Positions 24,911 to 34,271 are shown, numbered from the stretch's first letter. The stretch: DNA of 64,000 nucleotides from Planctomycetota bacterium (GCA_014584345.1 JACTNB010000009.1:15345-79344); one strand, 5' to 3'. Notes: a model not told the origin generated them from the sequence alone. Translations and numbers: made by a program.

Positions 24911-25606
24911 ATGAACACAAATGATCACATGCCTGAAGTGGGCATTCCCCCGGGGGGTTACATCCTCTGCGGCGGGCAGTCGCGGCGGTTTGGTTCCGAC
25001 AAGGCCCGCCAGCTGATCGACGACCACCCGCTGATTACGCATGTCGCGCGACAACTGGATCCTGCCTGTGGGAATGTCTGGGCCATTGCCGATCGACCGG
25101 ACAAATACCAGGACTTGGGCTTGAGCACACTGGCGGATCTCCGTCCCGGGCAGGGGCCCCTGGGAGGCTTGCATACGGCCCTGGCGCATGCCGCCGAACG
25201 GGGAACATCGCCTTGGATTGTACTTGCCAGCTGCGATCAGACCCGGATCGAACCGGTCTGGCTGAGCCTGTTTCGGGAGCTGCTCGCTGATCAGCCCCAG
25301 GCGCGGGCCGTGCTGTTTCGCGAGACGTCTGCGTTCCGCAAGTCCCCGTATCTCTGGCATCCCTTTCCGGGGATGTATCATATCGATTTACTCCCCCGGG
25401 TGAACGCGCAGCTCGAACGGGGGGAGCGCGCGCTGCAGGCGTTCCTGGCCAGCCTGCGGGATCTGCTGGTCGCGGTTCCCTTGCCTGCGGACTGGCCTGC
25501 GATTCCACAAATCAATACGCCCGTGGAATTAGCACTCTGGCGCCTCGAAGCAGCCCGGCTCGGCTCGGAGACCGGGGCAAAACGGGAAATTCAGGCTTCG
25601 GAATAA
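24911..25606 (+). CDS. mobA: Molybdenum cofactor guanylyltransferase-like protein
   Basis: The 231-residue protein has the NTP-transferase signature GGYILCGGQSRRFGSDKARQ, with LxGGxSxRxG-type spacing and the catalytic lysine. It continues with TLADLRPGQGPLGGLHTALA and the aspartate in IVLASCDQTRI. MobA joins GMP to molybdopterin to form the guanine dinucleotide cofactor used by DMSO-reductase-family enzymes. NTPVELA near the end is also typical. No other molybdenum cofactor genes are in view, so a related nucleotidyltransferase role cannot be excluded. The ATG at 24911 follows GGGAAA. Confidence 0.82.
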   Translation: MNTNDHMPEVGIPPGGYILCGGQSRRFGSDKARQLIDDHPLITHVARQLDPACGNVWAIADRPDKYQDLGLSTLADLRPGQGPLGGLHTALAHAAERGTSPWIVLASCDQTRIEPVWLSLFRELLADQPQARAVLFRETSAFRKSPYLWHPFPGMYHIDLLPRVNAQLERGERALQAFLASLRDLLVAVPLPADWPAIPQINTPVELALWRLEAARLGSETGAKREIQASE

Positions 25607-25778
25607 CGTTTGATAGTGGCAAAAAATCAACCATGTGTTAGAGTGTCAATCGTTTGCGAGATGTTCCCGTGATCACAACGCGGCGTTGAATCGTCGCTTA
25701 GGATTTGCCAGCGCCTGGCGAAGGAGTTCTCACCGCATACCATGCGACCACTGTTCTCTCCCTGACAGGATCGAACCC

Positions 25779-26189
25779 ATGTTGAAAATCGGCATCGCTA
25801 TTGTCGAATCCCAGGGCCATTATCTGGTGGGGGTGCGGGGCCCGGGAGTCCCCCTCGCCGGGTTTCACGAGTTCCCGGGAGGCAAACAGATTGTGCCCGA
25901 AAGTACCTGCGAAACAGCGGTGCGCGAGTGTCACGAGGAAACAGGACTGGTCGTGGTGCCACGCGAGATGTTGCATCAGCAAAGCCATGACTACGAACAC
26001 GACGAAGTCCAGCTCGATTTCTGGCTGTGCGAACCGCGTGCCTCCATTCCGGGACTCCTGCCCGAAGTGATCGCCCCCTGGCGCTGGGTCCCCGCGGAAG
26101 ATTTGTTTCGCCTCGGTTTTCCACCGGCAAATGCCGCTGTCCTGAACTTGCTGCAACAGCAGCGTCAAGCCCTGCGGAGCGAATTTTGA
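25779..26189 (+). CDS. Nudix hydrolase, MutT-like
   Basis: A 136-residue protein with the Nudix box GGKQIVPESTCETAVRECHE, continuing ETGLVV (G-x5-E-x7-RE-x2-EE-x-G), which coordinates the metal used to cleave nucleoside diphosphate linkages. Size and the FHEFPGGK lead-in fit MutT-type enzymes that remove oxidised dNTPs such as 8-oxo-dGTP. The substrate is not certain. Its stop codon overlaps the TTG start of the following methyltransferase gene, implying coupled translation. Confidence 0.88.
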   Translation: MLKIGIAIVESQGHYLVGVRGPGVPLAGFHEFPGGKQIVPESTCETAVRECHEETGLVVVPREMLHQQSHDYEHDEVQLDFWLCEPRASIPGLLPEVIAPWRWVPAEDLFRLGFPPANAAVLNLLQQQRQALRSEF

Positions 26190-26674
26190 ATTCTGGCGTC
26201 GGTTCGGATCCGTTGTTGCATGTGGTGCTGTTTCAACCGGAAATCCCTCAAAATACCGGGAATATCGGCCGGAGTTGTGTCGCCGTCGGGGCCAAGTTGT
26301 GGTTGATTCGACCGCTCGGTTATCAGCTCGACTCCCGTTATCTCAAGCGGGCAGGACTCGATTACTGGGAACACCTCGACTGGGAAGCCATCGATTCCTG
26401 GGACGAAGTCCGGCAGCGACTGCCCCATGCCAGGGTCTGGTGTTTCACCAAGCACGGCTCGAAAGCCCCCTGGGAAGCCACGTTTACCCCCGGGGACATT
26501 CTGCTGTTCGGCAGTGAAAGCCGGGGACTACCCGAGACGATTCGCGGAGCACATGCCAGCGGGTGTCTCCGTCTGCCGATGCATCCCGAAGTCCGCAGCC
26601 TGAACCTCGCCAGTACCGTCAATGCGGTGGTTTACGAAGCGGTCCGACAATTCGGAGGATTGCCCCCGCGATAG
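26186..26674 (+). CDS. trmL: tRNA (cytidine(34)-2'-O)-methyltransferase
   Basis: A 162-residue SPOUT-class methyltransferase that modifies the wobble base of tRNA-Leu. Diagnostic segments are HVVLFQPEIPQNTGNIGRSC, WLIRPLGYQLDSRYLKRAGL, LDYWEHLDW, ILLFGSESRGLP and LRLPMHPEVRSLNLASTVN, which form the trefoil knot that binds SAM. The start is a TTG whose last bases overlap the upstream TGA; GGAG lies six bases before it. It forms a two-gene unit with the Nudix gene. Confidence 0.92.
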   Translation: MNSGVGSDPLLHVVLFQPEIPQNTGNIGRSCVAVGAKLWLIRPLGYQLDSRYLKRAGLDYWEHLDWEAIDSWDEVRQRLPHARVWCFTKHGSKAPWEATFTPGDILLFGSESRGLPETIRGAHASGCLRLPMHPEVRSLNLASTVNAVVYEAVRQFGGLPPR

Positions 26675-26676
26675 CA

Positions 26677-26696
26677 AGCCGCGCTCGCGGGCGGCT
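26677..26696. terminator. GC-rich hairpin between convergent trmL and DUF58 genes
   Basis: AGCCGC (26677-26682) pairs with GCGGCT (26691-26696) around a short loop. There is no T run on either side, so it may be a palindromic repeat unit as much as a terminator. Confidence 0.3.
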
Positions 26697-26700
26697 CCGT

Positions 26701-28155
26701 TCAATCGATGGGATTCGGCTGGAAATACTCGGCGACGCTTTCCGGCTCCGCCTCGAGAATCGTCAGCCCCTGCCAGATGCCGGCGGATTCGTGGTCCTGG
26801 GCATTCTTGGAAGATAGATACTCCCGCTTATCCCGGGTGGTGATCAACACGCATCGGGTGGCTCCCGTTTGACGGGCTATGATTTCCGTCTCGATCGCAT
26901 GCAGGCTGAACTGATCTCCCGCATCGGCCAGGGCCAACTGATCGAGCAGCACTTCCGCCGATTGCTGAAGCTGGCTCCCCAGCCATTGACGCCGCTGGTC
27001 GCCAAATCCAATATAATCCAATTGTTGCGGACCGCATTCCTGCAGGTAATTCCAGCCCAGCGTGGCTGCCAGGCAAACCGCCAATTCCACGCGCTCGCGT
27101 TGACGCAACATTTGTTTTTCACCGCCGCCGGTCACTGAGCCCGGTTGCCACAAATCCAGTATCAACAGCAGGCGCCGGTCCCGGTTGGGACGATACTCGC
27201 GCACCATCAATTCGTTCCTGCGGGCGGATGTTTTCCAGTGGATCGAACGCAATTCATCCCCCTGCCGGTATTCCCGAATGCGATGAAATTCATCGTGATG
27301 GGCACCGGTCTGGCCTTGAGAAACGCGGCTCGCTTCCTGTCCGTCGGTCAGCCGGCGCAGCCACCAGTTTGCCAAGTATCCAATGCGAGGATACACCAGC
27401 ATTTCCGCGTACGATTCAATTTGCCGCCCCCGCTCCACGATGCCCAGGGGAAACCGCGAGGTCACCCGGGCCGGCCCAATCCGATAGCGGCCTCGCTGCA
27501 TGAACCGCACCTGATAACGGCCGGTTCGAGAAGTCGAGGGGGGAACTAGCGCGAACATCAGCCTGCCATTCAAGATCTCCCGCGGACCGACGATGCGGTC
27601 CTCGACCGATACCAGGCAGGACGAAACCCAGCGTTTTCGATTCTCGAGTGTAATATCCACGGAGGCAGGTTCTCCCAACATAATCCGGCCTGGCAACGCG
27701 CGCTTTAACTCAAGGCGGCGCGTCATCGAAAACGAGATGCCTCCATTCACAATAAACGGCCCCGCCATCAACGCGAATATTAGCATCAGGGTGTTGGTTT
27801 TACCGAACAATGCCCCCAGCAGCATGATGGCCAACATCAACACATAGATCTGCCCCTCCGCCGGCAGGCGGAACAGGTTGTGGGAATGAACCGCCTGCTG
27901 GCCCGACCTCCCAGGCAAGCCCGGCAACGTGCGGCGATAACGAGCCCACAATTCGGTTTGCAGTTCGATCCAGGTTTTCATGCCCCAGACGGAGGTCAGT
28001 AATAACACCAGATAACTCCCCCACAAGAACATCGAGGGCAGAGACCGATGCAGCACTCCCGTGATCAACTCGAACAGCAACAGCCCCAAGCCCGACACCA
28101 TGGCCAGGCCCGAAAGCAGCAACAGGGGGATCGGGGAGAGGTTGGATTCACGCAT
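26701..28155 (-). CDS. DUF58 domain membrane protein
   Basis: A 484-residue protein with four hydrophobic segments, two near the N-terminus (LLLLSGLAMVSGLGLLLFEL, FLWGSYLVLLLTSVWGM) and two around residues 105-140. The DUF58 signature is at about residues 296-325: HRIREYRQGDELRSIHWKTS, then ARRNELMVREY. A von Willebrand-like fold with a DLW segment follows. DUF58 proteins usually pair with MoxR AAA ATPases and transglutaminase-like proteins, but neither is adjacent here. Its start is 24 bases past the stop of the radical SAM gene, so the two are probably co-transcribed. Function unknown. Confidence 0.85.
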   Translation of the reverse strand: MRESNLSPIPLLLLSGLAMVSGLGLLLFELITGVLHRSLPSMFLWGSYLVLLLTSVWGMKTWIELQTELWARYRRTLPGLPGRSGQQAVHSHNLFRLPAEGQIYVLMLAIMLLGALFGKTNTLMLIFALMAGPFIVNGGISFSMTRRLELKRALPGRIMLGEPASVDITLENRKRWVSSCLVSVEDRIVGPREILNGRLMFALVPPSTSRTGRYQVRFMQRGRYRIGPARVTSRFPLGIVERGRQIESYAEMLVYPRIGYLANWWLRRLTDGQEASRVSQGQTGAHHDEFHRIREYRQGDELRSIHWKTSARRNELMVREYRPNRDRRLLLILDLWQPGSVTGGGEKQMLRQRERVELAVCLAATLGWNYLQECGPQQLDYIGFGDQRRQWLGSQLQQSAEVLLDQLALADAGDQFSLHAIETEIIARQTGATRCVLITTRDKREYLSSKNAQDHESAGIWQGLTILEAEPESVAEYFQPNPID

Positions 28156-28178
28156 TGTTCGAATGGAAGGGCCAGGCG

Positions 28179-29507
28179 TTAGGCATTAGGCGTTACGGGG
28201 GAACTGGTGGGAACTTCCAGCAGCACCAGTTCGGGGGAATTGACGCCCGGGCCAGGGGATACAGCCCCCCGGGCCAGAACCGCCGGGGCGGACTCTCGCT
28301 GATGATCCTTGTGGCGATACACGCCGAAATCGTTGAACCAGAATCGCTTGGCCAGCCGGTACATCCAGCTTTTTTCCGGCACCTGCTGTTGCGGATTGAA
28401 TTGCGAGGTCCGCACGGTCATCGCTTTCAGTTCCGCCAGTGCGGTTTGACGGGCCGTCACGTCGCGGGCACCATGCTTTTCGATCAGATCGGCCAGCAAA
28501 TCAGGACGCTCGAGCACAAGACAGCCCCGGGTTGTGTCCGCCGCGAGTTCCCGAAACCCTCGCAGAAACGCGGAACCATTGATCTTCTGCTTCAATGTCC
28601 GCCCCGGCTCATGGATCGATTCCGTTGCGAACTGAATGATGGGGCACGGTTCGATATCTCCCCAGGGATTGATGTGATGAGTAATCCCCGTTGCGGCGGG
28701 GCAGAGTGCCTGGCCCTCCCCATCGAAGTAGGCATCCACTATAATGATCGGCTTTTTCACCCGCATCTCCACCACAAACTGGCGGGCCCGCAACTGCTGC
28801 TCGGGTGTCAGGCAAAGTTCGGGCGAGGAATTCGGCCCCATCGGCCGATACACGTGAAACCACGTGTACATCACCCCCATTTCGACCAGGCGATCCACCC
28901 AGGATTCCCGCAGCAGATCGTCGATATTCGACTGGCACAGACTGGTGCACACCCCGGTGAATATTTTCTCGTTCAGGCAATTCTGAATGCCCGACAGCGT
29001 TTTATCGTATACACCGGCCCGGCCTCGCCGTTCGTCGCTGACGATCTGGTTCCCTTCCACGCTGATCAGCGGCGTGATGTTGCCCAGTTCTCGAATCCGC
29101 CGGGCCACCTCGGGAGTGATGAAGTGACCATTGGTGAAAATCTGGAAATAACAGTCCGGATGCTCGGCGAGCATGTCCAGCAAGTCGGCATGCATGAACG
29201 GTTCCCCGCCCACGATGCCAAAAAATACATTCCCTTCCGCCTGCGCTTCGCGAATTATCCGGTGAAACGCCTCCGGTTCGATCCGCTGTTGCTTGTGCGC
29301 CACATCCACCCAGCATCCCTGGCACCGCAGATTGCAACTGTTGATGACCGAGATATACAGGAACGGCGGGAAATACTCCCCCCGTTTCAGGCGTGCCTTG
29401 TGTTTTTGGACTGACCAGGCCGCTTTCAACCCCATGAGGCGGAACAATTTCCACAACAGCCGCTTGTCACTTTCGAGCAGCACACGTTTTGCCAGACGCA
29501 GGGACAT
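28179..29507 (-). CDS. Radical SAM protein
   Basis: A 442-residue protein from the ATG at 29507, preceded by GGGAAA. The iron-sulphur motif is CNLRCQGC in ISVINSCNLRCQGCWVDVAH, with the SAM-contacting GGEPF in GIVGGEPFMHADLL. A later cysteine group (CPAATGITHHINPWGDIEPC) may bind an auxiliary cluster as in SPASM-type enzymes. The general form resembles HpnH/MoaA-like radical enzymes, but no hopanoid or peptide substrate gene is adjacent. A TTG or GTG start near 29582 would add 25 residues. The stop codon lies within a short TAACGCC-type tandem repeat. Confidence 0.87.
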   Translation of the reverse strand: MSLRLAKRVLLESDKRLLWKLFRLMGLKAAWSVQKHKARLKRGEYFPPFLYISVINSCNLRCQGCWVDVAHKQQRIEPEAFHRIIREAQAEGNVFFGIVGGEPFMHADLLDMLAEHPDCYFQIFTNGHFITPEVARRIRELGNITPLISVEGNQIVSDERRGRAGVYDKTLSGIQNCLNEKIFTGVCTSLCQSNIDDLLRESWVDRLVEMGVMYTWFHVYRPMGPNSSPELCLTPEQQLRARQFVVEMRVKKPIIIVDAYFDGEGQALCPAATGITHHINPWGDIEPCPIIQFATESIHEPGRTLKQKINGSAFLRGFRELAADTTRGCLVLERPDLLADLIEKHGARDVTARQTALAELKAMTVRTSQFNPQQQVPEKSWMYRLAKRFWFNDFGVYRHKDHQRESAPAVLARGAVSPGPGVNSPELVLLEVPTSSPVTPNA

Positions 29508-29578
29508 GGTTTTTTCCCAGGGGAAAATCTTCGAAGTTGATTGACGCCAGTGGTCTATCACAGCCAGGTATTCAGGTT

Positions 29579-29647
29579 CCACTGGCTCTGCCAGTGCCTT
29601 GCAGGTTTCTCGTCTACACGAGGTGCACTGGCAAAGCTAGTGGCACC
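29579..29647. repeat. Paired CACTGGC palindromic repeat
   Basis: Two small hairpins in tandem: CACTGGCTCTGCCAGTG at 29580-29596 and CACTGGCAAAGCTAGTG at about 29626-29642, flanked by CC and GGCACC. The same motif with a longer stem occurs at 12894-12920, so it is a dispersed family. Confidence 0.7.
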
Positions 29648-30114
29648 CCAGCCTGAAAACTGAACTGTCACTTAGCACCAGCCATTATACGGAATGAACC
29701 ACCAGACTCTACCCTGCGCGGGCGGAACCGCCCGCATGATGGGAAATCGTCCCGGGTGGACATGCCGGAGGCGAGGCCCGTTGCGGGCCTCGCTCTTCCC
29801 GTTGCAGGCCTGCAGTCGAGCCTGGTGCTGCCGCTCTGGAGTTCATTTTCACTTGCAGGAATCCTCTTGCAGGGTCGCGGCATTCCGAAAGTCTCATTTG
29901 GGGAGAATGCGCTTTTCTTGCCGAGACTCCTTGGCTACGATGGTTGCTTGACTTCCTACTTAATTTATCTTCGATCCTCGACATCCGCGGTTGCCGAGGA
30001 TCGAAGGACCGAATTTTCCCGATTAAACAAAACCGAATCCATTTCCATCTCCCACGCGAGCGGGCAAGTATCAGGCGAGCGATGGATGCAGATTCCCGTT
30101 GATGATATGTTACG
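29648..30114. other. Hairpin-rich region upstream of the Ser/Thr kinase gene
   Basis: No convincing gene. It contains GCGGGCGG-AA-CCGCCCGC at 29718-29735, GCGAGGCCCG-TTG-CGGGCCTCGC at 29771-29793 and the palindrome TGCAGGCCTGCA at about 29803-29814. None has a T run, so they look more like repeat units or attenuator elements than simple terminators. Confidence 0.5.
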
Positions 30115-31593
30115 ATGGATTTCAGTTCCTCCAAAAGTCTCGCTCGTGAGTTGGTGAATATCCAGCTGATCACCAAGGAGCAGGCCAATCTCTGCCTGCG
30201 CAAGCTCGATCGCGCGCATCGCACCGGTTCCGATATGTTGCAGGTGCTGCTGGAGCAGAATGTGCTCACACCCTTCCAGGTGGACAGCATCAATAAACTC
30301 GATACCGGTCTGCTGATTCTGGGGGGGCATAAGTTGCTGTACCCGATTGCCTCGGGCAGTTTTGCCCGCGTCTTTCGCTCCGAGAACCTGGAAACCGGAC
30401 AGATCGTCGCCGTCAAGGTGCTGCGGAATCGCTGGAACAACGATCCCGATACGATTGACCTGTTCCGCCGCGAAGCGGAACTCGGCCAACGCCTCAAGCA
30501 TCCCAACATCGTGCCCATCTACGAGATTGGGTATGAATCGGGCAATCACTTCTTCACCATGGAGTTTATTCAGGGAGGCAATCTCCGCGACTTCGTGCAG
30601 ATCCGCAAGCAGATCGAGCCGCTGGAAACCATTCGCTACGCCATCGACATGGCTCGTGGTCTCGAATACGCCCTGGGATTCGGCGTGACGCATCGCGACC
30701 TCAAAATGACGAATGTGCTGTTCAGCATGGAGGGCGTCGCCAAGCTGATCGACTTCGGCCTGGCAACCGACGAGGAACTGCTCAAAAAGGTTGGCGATGG
30801 GGGCGTGCAGCATGCCCTGGAATATTCGACCCTCGAAAAGGGGACCGGCGCTCCCCGCAACGATCCCCGCAGCGATCTGTTCTTTCTCGGCACGATCCTC
30901 TACGAAATGCTGCTGGGTCAACCACCCTATCCTCGAACCCGCAGCCGCGAGGAACGCAAGCAGATCACCCGCTACCGTAACATTCGACCTCTCGAAAGTG
31001 CCCTGCCGCATTGCCCGCGCTGCGTGACCGATATTGTCACCCGCCTGCTGCACATCAACCCCGCGGAACGGTATCAGTCGCCTACGGAAACCCTTGTTGA
31101 TCTGGTGCAGGCACAACAGCAACTGCGCCGGGATACACGCGCGGAAACGGGGGGGGCCGCGTTGCCCTCGCGCCAGGAAGGCAGCTCTAGTCCCACACTG
31201 CTGTGCATCGAAAGCCGCAATCGGGAACAGGATATCCTGCGGGAGTATTTTTCCCGCCACGGGTATCGCGTGCTGATGTTCTCGGACTTGGCACGGGCCG
31301 TCAAACGGGTGGAAACCAGTCCTCCGCAGCTCCTGCTGTACCTGGTGACCCAATCCCTCGACGAGGAACACCGCCGGGAACTGAAAAAACTGCTCCAGTC
31401 GCTCGATGATCAGCGGGTGCCTGCCGTGATCGTTCTTCCCCAGGCGATTCCGAAGGACGAACTGGGACCCTACGACGCCAACCGGATCGAAATTCTTCCG
31501 CAGCCGATGCCCCTCCGAGAAATTCGGACACGCCTCGCGGCTCTGGCGGAAGGGCGCGGCCTGTCGATTTCCCTGTCGAATCCCGCGTCTTGA
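30115..31593 (+). CDS. Ser/Thr protein kinase with degenerate receiver tail
   Basis: A 492-residue cytoplasmic kinase with no membrane segment. Residues 1-65 are a helical lead-in (LITKEQANLCLRKLDRAHRT) often found in planctomycete kinases. The kinase domain (about 72-345) is complete: glycine loop ASGSFARVF, Lys101 in VAVK, HRDLKMTN with Asp195, and DFGLA with Asp213. Residues 362-480 have the beta-alpha pattern of a receiver (PTLLCIESRNREQDILREYF, PPQLLLYLVTQSL, PAVIVLPQAI), but the phospho-acceptor Asp is replaced (LLLYLV) and the conserved Lys is Gln. This tail is therefore probably an interaction module. The target proteins are unknown. Confidence 0.88.
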   Translation: MDFSSSKSLARELVNIQLITKEQANLCLRKLDRAHRTGSDMLQVLLEQNVLTPFQVDSINKLDTGLLILGGHKLLYPIASGSFARVFRSENLETGQIVAVKVLRNRWNNDPDTIDLFRREAELGQRLKHPNIVPIYEIGYESGNHFFTMEFIQGGNLRDFVQIRKQIEPLETIRYAIDMARGLEYALGFGVTHRDLKMTNVLFSMEGVAKLIDFGLATDEELLKKVGDGGVQHALEYSTLEKGTGAPRNDPRSDLFFLGTILYEMLLGQPPYPRTRSREERKQITRYRNIRPLESALPHCPRCVTDIVTRLLHINPAERYQSPTETLVDLVQAQQQLRRDTRAETGGAALPSRQEGSSSPTLLCIESRNREQDILREYFSRHGYRVLMFSDLARAVKRVETSPPQLLLYLVTQSLDEEHRRELKKLLQSLDDQRVPAVIVLPQAIPKDELGPYDANRIEILPQPMPLREIRTRLAALAEGRGLSISLSNPAS

Positions 31594-31634
31594 TAGCAGC
31601 CTTCGGACCGGCTACCCGGGCGTTCCGCAAGGCA

Positions 31635-32627
31635 TCAGCGGACGATGCTGGGATTCTCGGGCGAGGCCATCCGCGTGGGATCTCGAGATTCGATCGTGCG
31701 GAATTCCGCCCAGACAGGCTGGTGATCGGAAAGCAGCAGGGCCTCTTCCTGGGAGATCTGGAAGAATTGCTCCATGTTGAAGACACCCGCATTTCCGGTG
31801 AATTCCGTCGTGTCGAGCCGATCGATCAGGATGTGATCGTATTGCTTGGTTCCCCGGGTATTGGTGGGACCGGCGGGAACGATCGAGGCGACCATTGGAA
31901 TCCGCGTGAAGGCCGACAGTTTCTGGTGATCGACATTCAGATCACCCAGCAGGATGATGTCGTCCTCGTTCCGATGAAAGTTTGCGACAAACTGATAGAC
32001 CTGGGCCAACTGGCCGACCTCCCATTCCGCTTCATCCGGGTCGGTATGGGCGTTGATCAGCGTGAAGCTGAAGGGGATCCCCTTTGCCCCGCGTGCCCGG
32101 AAACTGGCCACGAACGGTTCGCGATGCAGCAGGTCCTTGGGATCATCCACGTTGAATACGGAACCAGGAATCACCTCCAGGCGGCTGCCCCGGTAAACAT
32201 AAGCATATTGTTCCATGCTGCTGGTGCGGCCCAGGCGCGGGCTGATCAGGAACTGATAATCGCCCCCCCGCGCGTTGACGATGTTCACGAAGTTGGGCAG
32301 GACTGCCTGATCCTGCGCGCGGATTTCCTGAATCGCTACCAGGTCGAACTGGCGCACAATCTCCGCCAACCGCTCGATCACCACGGCATTCGACATTTTC
32401 GATTGGCCGAACACCTGGATGTTGAACGATGCGATCCGCAGCGTATCGCTGCTGGCTGCAGGCGGCAGCGGCTTCGCGGTGCCAGCTGTCGGAGGACTCT
32501 GGCTGGCGGGCTGCTCGACCGTTTCGACGGAAGGCAACTGCAGTTTGTTGAGGAGTGTCATTGTCCCCATCACCAGCAGGGCAAAGGCAATCCACCAGGA
32601 AGGCTGTTGATTTTTGCGGCGCGCCAT
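31635..32627 (-). CDS. Membrane-anchored endonuclease/exonuclease/phosphatase-family protein
   Basis: A 330-residue protein that starts MARRKNQQPSWWIAFALLVM, a single N-terminal anchor followed by a proline-rich linker. The DNase I-like fold is shown by LRIASFNIQVFGQSK, the catalytic Glu in DLVAIQEIRAQ, INAHTDPDE, the DLN in IILLGDLNVDHQ, and the final LSDHQPVWAEF. Members hydrolyse phosphodiesters in nucleic acids, inositol phosphates or lipids. The anchor would place this domain outside the cytoplasm, which suggests degradation of external DNA or similar. The ATG at 32627 has AAGGA eight bases upstream; another ATG at 32636 is possible. Confidence 0.85.
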   Translation of the reverse strand: MARRKNQQPSWWIAFALLVMGTMTLLNKLQLPSVETVEQPASQSPPTAGTAKPLPPAASSDTLRIASFNIQVFGQSKMSNAVVIERLAEIVRQFDLVAIQEIRAQDQAVLPNFVNIVNARGGDYQFLISPRLGRTSSMEQYAYVYRGSRLEVIPGSVFNVDDPKDLLHREPFVASFRARGAKGIPFSFTLINAHTDPDEAEWEVGQLAQVYQFVANFHRNEDDIILLGDLNVDHQKLSAFTRIPMVASIVPAGPTNTRGTKQYDHILIDRLDTTEFTGNAGVFNMEQFFQISQEEALLLSDHQPVWAEFRTIESRDPTRMASPENPSIVR

Positions 32628-32990
32628 GCGAAACATCCTTGTCGGGAAGGAGCGGTGATCTGCGATGACCCGCAAGAAATCGTACGGGTGGCAAACGGGG
32701 GGCGCGCACGATAAAGACTCCTCCGGAATTGGGCAACCCGCTCCCCCGGCGTTCCCGATCGCGCGGTTTTCTTGTCGAAATTACAATTGATTTCTGGTGA
32801 AGCAGGGCTCGCGCAGGCGACCTGGTTGCCAGGTTCGGCGCGCGGCGTGTATCTTTTCGGGTGCGTTCGTTGCGGTTGCTGTTCATCCCGGCAACCGCCA
32901 GGATGGACAACAGCCCCCACTCTCCGGGGGCATGGTGCGCGGGTCCACTCGATCGGGAGCCGTCTCGCCATGCAGTCAACGGGAGATACC
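32628..32990. other. Intergenic region between divergent genes
   Basis: About 360 bases with no gene recognised. It should hold the promoters of the endonuclease-family gene and the DUF4832 gene. Only a weak CCTGG/CCAGG hairpin near 32825 is visible. Confidence 0.25.
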
Positions 32991-34271
32991 ATGTTGCATT
33001 CACGGAATCGCAAAAGCCCGGCGGGTACTCGCCCGATTCGCCTTGTCATGCTGTTGCTGCCATGGCTGCTGCTGCCGGGCCAGGTCCGGGGGGATGAATT
33101 CCGGGATGTCCCCCTGGTAGCCACGCTGGATGCCGTGCAACCGCAGACGGGAATTGTTCTCTGGGCCGATAACGAGGCCGCCCGCACCGCGCCGATTCAA
33201 CTGGAATACTCCTATCTGTATTACGGCCAAATTGTCTCCCGCCGGGGGGAGTACGATTGGCGCCCGCTGGAAAAATTACTGGAACGGATCGCGGGACGAG
33301 GGCATCAGGCGATTATTCGCTGGCACGATACATACGTGGGGAAACCCGCGGGTGTCCCTGCATACATCGCGTCGCTACCCGATTATCGCCCAACTCATGG
33401 CAAGAGCGAAAACAAGCCAACCGAATTTCCGGACTGGTCGCATCCCGAATGGCAGCGATTTGTGTTCGAGTTCTTCACGCGATTCGCGGAACGCTACGAT
33501 CGCGATCCCCGGCTCGCGTTCGTGCAGGTCGGGTTTGGCTTGTGGTCCGAGTACCACATTTACGACGGCCCGATGCAACTGGGCAAGACCTTTCCCAGCA
33601 TGGAGTACCAGGCGGAATTCGCCCGGCATCTGGCGCGGGTATTTCGGGAAACGCATTGGATGATCTCGGTTGATGCTGCCGCGGAATGGGGACCCTTCGC
33701 GCAAAACGAGGCGCTCAGGCTACTGCCGTTTGGGGTGTTCGACGATTCCTTCAATCACAAGCGGCACAAGGCTGAAAACGAGCCGAATTGGCTGGTGTTT
33801 GGCGGGGACCGCTGGCAGCGCGCGCCCGCGGGGGGGGAATTCAGTTTCTTCGAAAAGGGAGATCAACAACGTGCCCTGGCGCCTCGCGGACCCCACGGCA
33901 TCCCCTTTGAACAGCAAGCGGCCAAATTTCACGTCTCGTTTATTATCGGGGACGATCAACCCCGGTTCCAGACACCGGAACGCATCCGGCAGGCGGGGCA
34001 GGCATGTGGCTATCGATTCCGCGTGATGCGCCTGGCACTATCGCATCGGTCCACCCGAGTGGAAATCGAAAACAGGGGAATTGCCCCCCTGTATTACGAT
34101 GCTTATCCCACGGTCGACGAGATTCGCTCCCCGACCTCCTTGAAGGGACTGCTACCCGGGGAAATCAGGGCCTTTGATATTCCCGTCCACTCCGACGCGC
34201 CCCGGTTGAGTATCACCAGTGATCGCCTCGTGCCCGGCCAACGGATCGGGTACGAAGCGAACCTGCCATGA
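32991..34271 (+). CDS. Exported DUF4832-type glycosidase-like protein
   Basis: A 426-residue protein whose ATG follows GGGAG by seven bases. The signal peptide is LVMLLLPWLLLPGQVRGDEF. The N-terminal two thirds read as a TIM barrel: YGQIVSRRGEYDWRPLEKLL, HQAIIRWHDTYVGKPAGVPA, FVQVGFGLWSEYHIYDGP, and DAAAEWGPFAQN with a possible catalytic glutamate. The C-terminus has the DUF4832 beta-sandwich pattern (VEIENRGIAPLYYDAYPTV, SLKGLLPGEIRAFDIPV). Such proteins are thought to act on polysaccharides, but no activity can be assigned. It is a single-gene unit. Confidence 0.75.
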   Translation: MLHSRNRKSPAGTRPIRLVMLLLPWLLLPGQVRGDEFRDVPLVATLDAVQPQTGIVLWADNEAARTAPIQLEYSYLYYGQIVSRRGEYDWRPLEKLLERIAGRGHQAIIRWHDTYVGKPAGVPAYIASLPDYRPTHGKSENKPTEFPDWSHPEWQRFVFEFFTRFAERYDRDPRLAFVQVGFGLWSEYHIYDGPMQLGKTFPSMEYQAEFARHLARVFRETHWMISVDAAAEWGPFAQNEALRLLPFGVFDDSFNHKRHKAENEPNWLVFGGDRWQRAPAGGEFSFFEKGDQQRALAPRGPHGIPFEQQAAKFHVSFIIGDDQPRFQTPERIRQAGQACGYRFRVMRLALSHRSTRVEIENRGIAPLYYDAYPTVDEIRSPTSLKGLLPGEIRAFDIPVHSDAPRLSITSDRLVPGQRIGYEANLP

